Assembly: GCA_002369135.1 (NCBI GenBank)
Contig: DFEY01000003.1
Coordinates: 518,338 to 582,337, forward strand
Source of the DNA: Lachnospira sp. UBA3790
Lineage (GTDB): Bacteria > Bacillota > Clostridia > Lachnospirales > Lachnospiraceae
DNA length: 64,000 nt
Direction: 5' to 3'
Below the pieces are notes generated by a model, which saw only the letters and a program-made list of their open reading frames with translations, ran no database searches and was not told the origin of the DNA. The translations under genes and the position numbers were made by a program. How positions within the stretch are numbered: position 1 is the first letter of the stretch; each line of letters starts with the position of its first letter. Below are positions 1-7,280 of this stretch, one piece after another.

Positions 1-2
1 TC

Positions 3-1778
3 AGATTTGCCATGTGTTTTCCTGATGTATATGAAATTGGAATGTCACATCTTGGCATCCAACTTTTATATGATATGTTTAACAAGCGCGAGGATACTTA
101 CTGTGAGAGAGTATATTCTCCATGGCCTGACCTCGACAAAGAAATGAGAGATGAGAACATTCCTCTTTTTGCTCTTGAATCACAAGAGCCTATCAAAGAT
201 TTTGATTTTCTAGGAATAACTCTTCAATATGAAATGTGCTATACAAATGTTTTACAAATTTTAGACTTGGCACAAATTCCTTTGTATTCAAAAGATAGAA
301 CTGAAAATGATCCAATTGTTACGGGCGGTGGTCCGTGTACTTATAATGCAGAACCTATTGCAGATTTCTTTGACATTTTTTATATAGGTGAAGGTGAGAC
401 TAAGTATGCTGAACTATTAGATTTATATAAAGAACATAAAAAGAATGGATTTGATAGAAAAGAATTTTTGTATGAAGCATCTAAAATTCCCGGAATGTAT
501 GTGCCTAGCCTTTATGATGTTTCATATAACGACGACAAAACTATAAAAGAAATCAAACCTAATAGAGAAGGTGTTCCCGAGAAAGTAAAAAAAGAAGTGG
601 TTAAGGACTTTGACGCAGTCGATTATCCAACTAAACCACTTGTCCCATATATGCAAGTAACACAGGATAGATGTGTGCTTGAGATTCAGAGAGGTTGTAT
701 TAGAGGGTGTAGATTCTGTCAGGCAGGTTCAGTTTACAAACCTCTTCGAGAAAAGAATGTCGAGACATTAAAGAAGCAGGCTGTTGAGATGCTTGAATCG
801 ACAGGACAAGGTGAAATATCTTTGGCATCACTTAGCAGTAGTGACTATTCGCAGCTTAAAGAACTTGTTGATTTCTTGATGGAAGAGTGCGCAAAACGAC
901 ATGTTAACATTTCTCTTCCAAGTTTAAGAATTGATGCTTTTTCTTTGGATGTAATGAGCAAGATTCAAGACTTGAAAAAGAACTCTGTCACATTTGCGCC
1001 AGAAGCTGGTTCACAAAGAATGAGAGATGTAATTAATAAAGGTTTGACTAAGGAAGAAATTTTAAAAGGTTGTGAGACAGCTTTTAAAGGTGGTTGGAAA
1101 AAGGTTAAGTTATACTTTATGCTTGGCCAGCCTTTTGAGACGGATGAAGATGCAACAGCCATCATGGATTTGTGCGAAGATATAGCAATGCTTTATTATG
1201 ATACCGTTCCTAAAGAAGAGAGAATGGGCAGATGTCAGGTGAATGCTAGTTCATCGTTCTTTGTGCCAAAGCCTTTTACTCCATTCCAATGGGCGCCGAT
1301 GTGTAGCGAAGAAAAGTTCTTGCATAGAGCTGGATTAGTAAAAGATAAATTGAAAGAAACTTTAAATAGAAAGAGTATTAGCTTTAAATATCACACATCT
1401 GATATAAGTGTGCTTGAAGGATTATTAGCGCGCGGAGACAGAAGATTATCAGAACTTCTTATGTATGTTTATAAACATGGTGGTATTTATGATGCTTGGT
1501 CAGAACATCATAATGCTGAACTGTGGAAAGAGGCCATTGATCAAACTGGTGTTGATATGGATTTCTATTTATCAAGAACCCGCGATGATGATGAAATATT
1601 CCCTTGGGATATGATTGATGTTGGCGTGACAAAGAAGTTCTTGTTAGACGAATGGAATAGAGCAAAGGAAGAAGCTGTAACTCCTAACTGTAGAGAAAAA
1701 TGTGCGGGTTGTGGAGCTGCATCATATGGTTGCGGGGTATGTCTCCAAGACAAAGGAGGTGTTTCTAATGAAAGCTAG
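3..1778 (+). CDS. B12-binding radical SAM protein (TIGR03960 family), 5' end outside window
   Basis: The reading frame is open to the left edge, so the first ATG at 12 is internal (family members usually have about 30 more residues before the CFPDVYEIGMSHLG stretch). The N-terminal half resembles a cobalamin-binding fold. A radical SAM cluster motif, CIRGCRFCQAG (CxxxCxxC), follows near residue 230 of the visible part. A cysteine-rich tail (CREKCAGCGA, CGVC) closes the protein. Family knowledge: these proteins are almost always next to, or fused with, a DUF2344 partner, which is the case here. The substrate is not established, although a role in RNA or ribosome modification has been suggested from neighbourhood. 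The stop overlaps the next gene's start by 11 bases, indicating translational coupling. Confidence 0.88.
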   Translation, partial: RFAMCFPDVYEIGMSHLGIQLLYDMFNKREDTYCERVYSPWPDLDKEMRDENIPLFALESQEPIKDFDFLGITLQYEMCYTNVLQILDLAQIPLYSKDRTENDPIVTGGGPCTYNAEPIADFFDIFYIGEGETKYAELLDLYKEHKKNGFDRKEFLYEASKIPGMYVPSLYDVSYNDDKTIKEIKPNREGVPEKVKKEVVKDFDAVDYPTKPLVPYMQVTQDRCVLEIQRGCIRGCRFCQAGSVYKPLREKNVETLKKQAVEMLESTGQGEISLASLSSSDYSQLKELVDFLMEECAKRHVNISLPSLRIDAFSLDVMSKIQDLKKNSVTFAPEAGSQRMRDVINKGLTKEEILKGCETAFKGGWKKVKLYFMLGQPFETDEDATAIMDLCEDIAMLYYDTVPKEERMGRCQVNASSSFFVPKPFTPFQWAPMCSEEKFLHRAGLVKDKLKETLNRKSISFKYHTSDISVLEGLLARGDRRLSELLMYVYKHGGIYDAWSEHHNAELWKEAIDQTGVDMDFYLSRTRDDDEIFPWDMIDVGVTKKFLLDEWNRAKEEAVTPNCREKCAGCGAASYGCGVCLQDKGGVSNES

Positions 1779-2421
1779 AATAAAATTTTCTAAAACTGGA
1801 AATGTGAAATTCATTGGACACCTTGATGTGATGAGGTATTTCCAAAAACTAATTAGAAGAGCAAAGCTTGATGTAACATATTCTCAAGGCTATCATCCTC
1901 ATCAAATAATGTCATTCACATCACCACTCAGTGTTGGTATAGAAAGTAAAGGTGAATATTTTGATATAGAAACAAATTCTGAGATAGATCCAGACTATGC
2001 TGTTAAAGTACTAAATGAACACACAGTAGATGAAATCCAAGTACTTAAGTATATTCAGCTTCCAGATGATGCTAAAAAGAGTATGGCGCTTTTGATGGCT
2101 GCAGATTATCTAGTTGATATGGACTTCGACGAAGAAACTATAGATAAGTTTTTAAGTCAGAATAAAATTGAAGTGCTAAAGAAAACTAAGAAGAGTGAGA
2201 AGATTGTTGATATAAAACCAATGATCTATAAGTTGGAAAAACAAGGTGACAAACTATTTGTTTGTTTGGCTCATGGAAGTCAGGCGAATTTAAAACCAAA
2301 CTTAGTTGTAGAAGCACTCTGTAAATTTGCTAATAAAGAACTACCAGAGTTTTTAAGAATGACACGACTTGAAATGTATTATGAGAAAGATGGAAAACTA
2401 ATTCCATTAGAGGAAGTGTAG
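1768..2421 (+). CDS. TIGR03936/DUF2344 radical SAM-linked protein
   Basis: A 217-residue protein beginning KARIKFSKTGNVKFIGHLD, the typical opening of the DUF2344 family (KxGxxxFLGHLD). The start at 1768 is chosen because a strong ribosome binding site, AAAGGAGGTG, lies at 1751-1760. A longer frame from 1702 would run deep into the upstream gene. The family partners with the preceding B12-type radical SAM enzyme and is sometimes fused to it; the two-gene arrangement and 11-base overlap suggest a stable pair. Its biochemical role is unknown. It is followed after one base by the RNase G-like gene, so the three genes are probably co-transcribed. Confidence 0.85.
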   Translation: MKARIKFSKTGNVKFIGHLDVMRYFQKLIRRAKLDVTYSQGYHPHQIMSFTSPLSVGIESKGEYFDIETNSEIDPDYAVKVLNEHTVDEIQVLKYIQLPDDAKKSMALLMAADYLVDMDFDEETIDKFLSQNKIEVLKKTKKSEKIVDIKPMIYKLEKQGDKLFVCLAHGSQANLKPNLVVEALCKFANKELPEFLRMTRLEMYYEKDGKLIPLEEV

Positions 2422-2422
2422 A

Positions 2423-3352
2423 TTGGACAAGTTAGTTATATCAAATTTTTATAAAGATATATTGCTAGGCTTTCACTTGGTGGATGATGAGATTGAAATG
2501 ATTTATGATTTCTCAGATTCCGAAGTGGGCAATGTTTATTGTGGAATAGTAAAAGATATTACAAAGAATTTGTCGAGCGCTTTTGTTGAGTTTGGTGAAG
2601 GCAAGAAAGGATTCTTAAAACTTGGTGAAGATGTTAAGCCAGGAGACAAAATATTAGTGCAAGTAAAAGCAGATCCATTAAAGAGTAAGGATTATTTACT
2701 AACCACAAAACTTGAATTGCCAGAAGAAGACTTGAGTGAAGTGCACCGCAAGTTTGAGTTTACATCGCCCAAAGCATGTTTATACAAGACAGATTATATG
2801 ACAGATATTTGCAAAAAATTGTCTAATAATGGTACTGAAATAATATCTGACAACAATTTGGTGTCTCAAAATTTAGAAGGTGCAAAAATTCAAAACTTGT
2901 TATATAATAGTAATAGTGGTATTTCGATAGAAAATACTTATAGACTCGGAAAGATAATTAAAGATGTTTTGTCGAAGAAAGTGTGGATGGATTCTGGAGC
3001 TTATCTTGTGATTGAGCATACAGAAGCATTGACATCAATCGATGTAAACAGCGGAAAGAATGTTGCTAAGAAGGACAGAGAAGAAAATATAAAGGCCATT
3101 AACTTTGAAGCGGCTGACTATATTATGAAACATCTTAAACTTAGAAACATTTCAGGAATTATCATTGTTGACTTTATTAATATGAGGGAAGAGTGCTACG
3201 AAGAACTAACTAAGCATATGACTGAACTATCTAAACAAGATAATGTTGTATGCAATATAGTGGGATTTACGAAGTTAGGATTACTTGAAATTACGAGAAA
3301 GAAAAACAGAAAAACTTTAAATGAAATTTTGAGTGAGGTAGGAAATGATTAG
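2423..3352 (+). CDS. rng: RNase E/G family endoribonuclease, short form
   Basis: A 309-residue protein with a TTG start one base after the previous stop, preceded by GAGGAAGTG. An S1-like segment spans about residues 34-95 (VGNVYCGIVKD...AFVEFGEGKKGFL). The catalytic core carries SIDVNSG (Asp207) and IIIVDFINM (Asp250), matching the two metal-binding aspartates of RNase E/G. Family members are usually 400-500 residues. Here the region between S1 and the catalytic core is short, and the protein ends right after the TRKKNRKTLNEIL helix, where the CPxCxG zinc-link normally follows. Activity in RNA processing is inferred from the intact aspartates; quaternary structure may differ. It overlaps the next gene by 8 bases. 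Confidence 0.85.
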   Translation: MDKLVISNFYKDILLGFHLVDDEIEMIYDFSDSEVGNVYCGIVKDITKNLSSAFVEFGEGKKGFLKLGEDVKPGDKILVQVKADPLKSKDYLLTTKLELPEEDLSEVHRKFEFTSPKACLYKTDYMTDICKKLSNNGTEIISDNNLVSQNLEGAKIQNLLYNSNSGISIENTYRLGKIIKDVLSKKVWMDSGAYLVIEHTEALTSIDVNSGKNVAKKDREENIKAINFEAADYIMKHLKLRNISGIIIVDFINMREECYEELTKHMTELSKQDNVVCNIVGFTKLGLLEITRKKNRKTLNEILSEVGND

Positions 3353-4781
3353 AACGTTATTGATTGTTGATGATGAGAAAAAAGATATCGACAAAATCAA
3401 AAAGATCATTGATTCATCAGAAATCGTAGTAGAAAAAATATTTGAGTGCTCTAATGGAAAAGAAGCAATTGATATTATTAATGAGAATGATATTGATGTA
3501 ATGTTTACTGATGTTGTAATGCCTGATTTAAATGGTATTGCTATGGTTAAGAAATTAAAGGAAGAAGACAAACTTCCGCTAACTTGCGTTATCAGTGAAC
3601 ATGAAGACTTTGAGTTTGCTGTTGATTTGTTTACAAATGGTGTTAAACAGTATGTTGTTAAACCAATCAACAAGAGAAAGATAGAAAAACTCTTAGCATA
3701 TTGTTCAGATGAAATGCAGAAATTCTATAAAACTAGAAAGTCTGTTTTCCAGAGAGTTAGTTATATGATGTTTTATGATAACATCAGTCCAAATGAGGTT
3801 GAAAGTATTTGTGATGATGCAAAACCTTATTTGAATTTTAATGAGTATATTGTTTTCTGCTTGAGTGCAGGAGAAGATACTGAAGATTATACAAAAGAAG
3901 ATAAGTACTACTTTATCAAGGGCGAAGAGTTCCTAGACATGATTATCTGTGATGTCAAATATAAGGATGAAGTGGTAAACAAGATAAAAAATCTATATGT
4001 TGGTATCTCAACTCCATTTACAAATGTTCTTGATTTAAAACAAGCATTTTGTGAAGCCATGGAAATGAGAAAAACTGCATTCATGATTTCAGAACATATT
4101 GTAGACTTTTCAGAATTTAATCAACCTGTATTTGAATATGAGTATGGTGCTAAGCTTATGATGCATACTGCCAACCTCATTTGTTCAAATAAGATGAATG
4201 AAGCTCTAAAACAGCTTGAAATTTTCATGCAAGGTGTAAAGAATCACAAGTATTCAATTGATGAGTTTCAAGAGCAGGTTCGTATCATCATCACTACAGC
4301 CATGAATATTTACAAGAGTATGCTTGGCAACAAAGAAAACGAAGTAAAAGAAATCCTTGATATGTACAGATTTCAAAACTTGGATGAATACATGGAAGTA
4401 CTTAGACAGTGGGTTGATCGTTTTGATGAACTAGTTAATAATGATGCTGATGAGCATATGACTATAAAGAAGATGAATGATGCTGTTGAGTATATTAAAG
4501 CTAATTACAGCAAGGATTTGAATATGGCGGTTGTTTCTAACCATATTTCAATGAACTATTCATTATTCTCATATACATTTAAGAGATATGTTGGAACTAA
4601 CTTTGTTAACTATTTGAAGAATATTCGAATTGGTGAGGCAAAGAAACTATTAGTTGAGACTGATATGAAGGTGCATGAGATATCAAAAGCAGTAGGATAT
4701 GAGCATGAAAAGCACTTTATGAAGACATTTAAAAACATAACAGGACTTACACCTTCACAGTATAGAAAAAATCTTACATAA
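3345..4781 (+). CDS. response regulator with AraC-type DNA-binding domain (YesN-like)
   Basis: A 478-residue transcription factor. The N-terminal receiver domain (about 1-120) has the acidic pair Asp9/Asp10, phosphoacceptor Asp56 in FTDVVMPDLNG and the switch lysine in YVVKPIN. A central region of about 260 residues has no recognised motif. The C-terminal ~100 residues form an AraC/XylS double helix-turn-helix (IRIGEAKKLLVETDMKVHEI and AVGYEHEKHFMKTFK...TGLTPSQYRK). YesN-type regulators usually sit beside a sensor kinase and transporter genes. Here there is neither, and the gene overlaps the RNase G-like gene by 8 bases. It is therefore an orphan whose partner and targets cannot be read from the window. 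A strong terminator follows. Confidence 0.9.
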   Translation: MIRTLLIVDDEKKDIDKIKKIIDSSEIVVEKIFECSNGKEAIDIINENDIDVMFTDVVMPDLNGIAMVKKLKEEDKLPLTCVISEHEDFEFAVDLFTNGVKQYVVKPINKRKIEKLLAYCSDEMQKFYKTRKSVFQRVSYMMFYDNISPNEVESICDDAKPYLNFNEYIVFCLSAGEDTEDYTKEDKYYFIKGEEFLDMIICDVKYKDEVVNKIKNLYVGISTPFTNVLDLKQAFCEAMEMRKTAFMISEHIVDFSEFNQPVFEYEYGAKLMMHTANLICSNKMNEALKQLEIFMQGVKNHKYSIDEFQEQVRIIITTAMNIYKSMLGNKENEVKEILDMYRFQNLDEYMEVLRQWVDRFDELVNNDADEHMTIKKMNDAVEYIKANYSKDLNMAVVSNHISMNYSLFSYTFKRYVGTNFVNYLKNIRIGEAKKLLVETDMKVHEISKAVGYEHEKHFMKTFKNITGLTPSQYRKNLT

Positions 4782-4793
4782 ATTGATAAAAAT

Positions 4794-4827
4794 AATGGTG
4801 TTTCCTTTGCTGGAGGCACCATTTTTT
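4794..4827 (+). terminator. intrinsic terminator after the response regulator
   Basis: AATGGTGTTTCC (4794-4805) pairs with GGAGGCACCATT (4812-4823), 12 pairs including two G-U, with a 6-base loop. A run of six T follows at 4822-4827. It separates the radical SAM/RNase/regulator unit from the ribosomal protein operon. Confidence 0.85.
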
Positions 4828-4854
4828 ATGCCAAAAATATAGTGTTTATCGGAC

Positions 4855-4883
4855 TTGACACTAATTTGTGCATATGTTATATT
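4855..4883 (+). promoter_or_regulatory. strong sigma-A-type promoter for rplU-prp-rpmA
   Basis: A perfect -35 TTGACA at 4855-4860, a 17-base spacer, and -10 TATATT at 4878-4883 with an extended TG at 4875-4876. The predicted start near 4890 gives a leader of about 80 bases before rplU. Confidence 0.8.
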
Positions 4884-4889
4884 TTTATA

Positions 4890-4960
4890 GTTGCCGCACA
4901 GCGAGGTTTAAAGTATTGCATTAGCAATCACCGAAGTTTGGCGAGTATTGAGTAATAGGA
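4890..4960 (+). ncRNA. ribosomal protein L21 leader (5' UTR element)
   Basis: A leader of about 70 bases lies between the promoter and the rplU ribosome binding site. It contains the perfect hairpin ATTGC-ATTA-GCAAT (4915-4928). Flanking complementary pieces (GCC near 4893 with GGC near 4940, and AGGT near 4904 with ACC near 4930) could close a multi-stem structure. Firmicutes rplU genes are known to carry an autoregulatory L21 leader; assigning this one to that family rests on position and foldability, not on a covariance model search. Confidence 0.6.
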
Positions 4961-4968
4961 GGTGCCCA

Positions 4969-5277
4969 ATGTACGCAATTATATCAACAGGTGGTAAACA
5001 GTATAAAGTGGAAGAAGGCGATGTATTGAGAGTTGAAAAGCTTGATGCAAAGGCTGATGATAAGTTCACTTTTGACGAAGTACTTTTAGTTGGTGGTAAA
5101 GACGTTAAAGTTGGAAATCCATTAGTGGATGGCGCTAGCGTAGATGCTACTGTAGTGGCTGAAGGTAAAGCTAAAAAAGTAACTGTTTACAAGTATAAGC
5201 CTAAAAAAGGATATCACAAGAAAAACGGTCATAGACAGCAGTACACAGAAGTAAAGATTGATAAGATCAATGCTTAA
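4969..5277 (+). CDS. rplU: 50S ribosomal protein L21
   Basis: A 102-residue protein starting MYAIISTGGKQYKVEEGDVL, the hallmark of bacterial L21, and ending with the RNA-binding motif YKPKKGYHKKNGHRQ. The start at 4969 is preferred over 4948 because AGGAGGTG lies at 4957-4964 just upstream and the protein then begins exactly like the family. L21 binds 23S rRNA during early 50S assembly. It is the first gene of the classical rplU-prp-rpmA operon; likely feedback-controlled through the leader. Confidence 0.97.
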   Translation: MYAIISTGGKQYKVEEGDVLRVEKLDAKADDKFTFDEVLLVGGKDVKVGNPLVDGASVDATVVAEGKAKKVTVYKYKPKKGYHKKNGHRQQYTEVKIDKINA

Positions 5278-5288
5278 GGTGGTGTGAT

Positions 5289-5612
5289 ATGACAAATATT
5301 ACAATTTATAAGCAGGATGATATTTTTACAGGTTTTAAGGTATCTGGACATACTGGATATGAGGACGCCGGCAAAGATATCGTATGCGCAGGGATTTCTG
5401 CATTAACTATAAATTTTATAAACTCCGTAGAAGAATTTATGGATGACAGATTTGTAGTTGATACAAATGAAGAAGATGGAATGATTGATTTCAAGTTTGA
5501 AGAAAAGCCATCTAAAGAATCCCAAGTATTGTTAGATTCATTAGTTTTCGGACTTGAGAATTTGGCAAAAGATTACAAAGAGTTTATTTCATTAGAATTT
5601 AGGGAGGTATAG
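5289..5612 (+). CDS. prp: ribosomal-processing cysteine protease Prp
   Basis: A 107-residue protein with the Prp signature GHTGYEDAGKDIVCAGISA. His21 and Cys33 correspond to the catalytic dyad known from the Staphylococcus aureus enzyme. Prp removes the N-terminal extension of L27 in Firmicutes and is essential where that extension exists. It lies between rplU and rpmA as in other Firmicutes, and the L27 encoded next carries the matching cleavage sequence, so enzyme and substrate are encoded side by side. It starts 11 bases after the rplU stop with AAGGTGGTG as the binding site. Confidence 0.95.
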   Translation: MTNITIYKQDDIFTGFKVSGHTGYEDAGKDIVCAGISALTINFINSVEEFMDDRFVVDTNEEDGMIDFKFEEKPSKESQVLLDSLVFGLENLAKDYKEFISLEFREV

Positions 5613-5614
5613 AT

Positions 5615-5899
5615 ATGTTGAAGATGAACCTTCAATTCTTCGCTCACAAAAAGGGTGTTGGATCTACTAAGAACGGTAGAGATTCAGAATCAAAAAGACT
5701 TGGCGCTAAAAGAGCTGACGGTCAGTTTGTAAAAGCTGGAAACATTCTTTACAGACAGCGTGGAACAAGAATTCACCCAGGCGTAAATGTTGGCCGTGGT
5801 GGTGATGATACATTATTTGCTACTGTCGATGGTGTAGTAAGATTCGAGAGAAAAGGTAGAGACAGAAAAGTTTGTTCTGTATACCCAGTAGCTGAATAA
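5615..5899 (+). CDS. rpmA: 50S ribosomal protein L27 with Prp-cleaved N-terminal extension
   Basis: A 94-residue L27 whose first residues, MLKMNLQFFA, form the Firmicutes-type leader that Prp removes; mature L27 would start at HKKGVGSTKNGRDSESKRLG. The mature N-terminus reaches toward the peptidyl transferase centre, which explains why the extension must be removed. It begins 2 bases after prp, with AGGGAGGT as the ribosome binding site, and is the last gene of the operon before a clear terminator. Confidence 0.97.
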   Translation: MLKMNLQFFAHKKGVGSTKNGRDSESKRLGAKRADGQFVKAGNILYRQRGTRIHPGVNVGRGGDDTLFATVDGVVRFERKGRDRKVCSVYPVAE

Positions 5900-5912
5900 T
5901 CAAAGTATATAA

Positions 5913-5948
5913 GGCTTCAAATCTTAATGGTTTGAAGCCATCTTTTTT
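5913..5948 (+). terminator. intrinsic terminator after rpmA
   Basis: A perfect 9-bp stem, GGCTTCAAA (5913-5921) with TTTGAAGCC (5931-5939), with a 9-base loop, followed by ATC and six T (5943-5948). Confidence 0.88.
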
Positions 5949-5956
5949 GTTATAAT
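5928..5956 (+). promoter_or_regulatory. candidate extended -10 promoter for obgE
   Basis: A perfect TATAAT at 5951-5956 preceded by TGT (extended -10). The -35 at 5928-5933 (TGGTTT) is weak and lies inside the terminator hairpin of the previous operon. This would give obgE its own start right after the rplU-prp-rpmA terminator. Confidence 0.55.
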
Positions 5957-5989
5957 ATCTAAAGATGTTTAAGTAACTAGAGGTAATTT

Positions 5990-7273
5990 ATGTTTGCAGA
6001 TTTTGCGAAAATTTTCATACAGTCAGGCAAGGGCGGCGACGGCCATGTTTCTTTCAGACGTGAGAAGTATGTTCCAGCAGGTGGACCAGACGGAGGTGAC
6101 GGAGGAAAAGGCGGTGACGTTATTTTTGTTGTGGACAAAGGTCTAAACACTTTGTATGAATTCAGACATAAGCATAAGTTCTGCGCACAGAATGGTGAAC
6201 AGGGCGGAAAACAAAACATGTCTGGTAAGAATGGTGAAGACCTTATTATTAAAGTGCCAGAAGGTACAATTATCCGAGAGGAAGAAACTGGCAAAGTGGT
6301 TGCAGACATGAGTGGCGATAACCAAAGAGTGGTCGTACTTAAAGGTGGAAAGGGCGGCAAAGGTAACCAACATTACGCGACACCTACCATGCAAGTTCCA
6401 AAGTATGCTCAGCCTGGACAAAAGTCTCAGGAATTAAATGTCACACTTGAGCTTAAGAGTATAGCTGATGTTGGATTAGTTGGTTTTCCTAATGTTGGAA
6501 AGTCTACACTTTTATCTAGGGTAAGTAATGCTAGACCTAAGATTGCAAACTATCACTTTACAACTATTAATCCTAATTTAGGCGTTGTAGATTTAGACGG
6601 CGGCAAAGGATTTGTTATTGCTGATATTCCAGGACTGATTGAGGGTGCATCAGATGGTGTTGGTCTTGGTCATCAGTTCTTAAAACATATTGAGAGAACA
6701 AAAGTTATTATTCATATTATTGATGCTGCATCTGTGGAAGGACGAGATCCTATCGCAGATATTAAAGCGATTAATAATGAGTTAGAAAAGTTTAATCCAG
6801 AGCTTTTAGAGAAACCTCAAGTGATAGCAGCAAATAAGATTGATGCCATCTGGGATGAAAACGATACGACTATCGACGATCTAAAAGCTGAGTTTGAACC
6901 AGACATAAAAGTATTTCCTATATCGGCTGTCAGCGGCGAAGGAGTTAAAGAATTGTTATTTGCCGTTCGCGCTATGTTAGATGAAGTAGGAGACGAAGTA
7001 ACAGTTTATGAAACTGAGTTTGATATTAATGACTTTATCGATAATGAGGATTTACCATACACAGTTGAAAAGTTGGATGATGAAACATATTCAGTTGAAG
7101 GACCTCGAATCGAGAGAATGCTTGGATACACAAACTTTGATACAGAAAAAGGTTTCTTATTCTTCCAAGAGTTTATGGTTAAGAATGGAATTATAGAAGA
7201 GATGGAGGCGCTCGGAATGCAAGAGGGCGACACAGTAAAAATCTACGGACATTATTTCGAATATTATAAATAG
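5990..7273 (+). CDS. obgE: Obg GTPase, 50S assembly factor
   Basis: A 427-residue protein with the full three-domain Obg plan. The glycine-rich Obg fold (about 1-158) has repeated GGKGG turns. The GTPase domain has GFPNVGKST (G1), TTINPNLG (switch I), DIPGL (G3) and NKID (G4). The C-terminal OCT domain (about 345-427) ends GHYFEYYK. Obg binds the 50S subunit late in assembly and links ribosome maturation to the GTP/(p)ppGpp pool. The AGAGGT site lies 6 bases before ATG. It sits downstream of rpmA and upstream of nadD-yqeK-rsfS, a classic Firmicutes neighbourhood. Confidence 0.97.
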   Translation: MFADFAKIFIQSGKGGDGHVSFRREKYVPAGGPDGGDGGKGGDVIFVVDKGLNTLYEFRHKHKFCAQNGEQGGKQNMSGKNGEDLIIKVPEGTIIREEETGKVVADMSGDNQRVVVLKGGKGGKGNQHYATPTMQVPKYAQPGQKSQELNVTLELKSIADVGLVGFPNVGKSTLLSRVSNARPKIANYHFTTINPNLGVVDLDGGKGFVIADIPGLIEGASDGVGLGHQFLKHIERTKVIIHIIDAASVEGRDPIADIKAINNELEKFNPELLEKPQVIAANKIDAIWDENDTTIDDLKAEFEPDIKVFPISAVSGEGVKELLFAVRAMLDEVGDEVTVYETEFDINDFIDNEDLPYTVEKLDDETYSVEGPRIERMLGYTNFDTEKGFLFFQEFMVKNGIIEEMEALGMQEGDTVKIYGHYFEYYK

Positions 7274-7280
7274 GTGAATT

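Noticed and set aside
3317..3400. Frameshift removing the zinc-link of the RNase G-like protein
   Set aside because: The following bases encode the response regulator from its own start, and no CPxC coding is seen in any frame.
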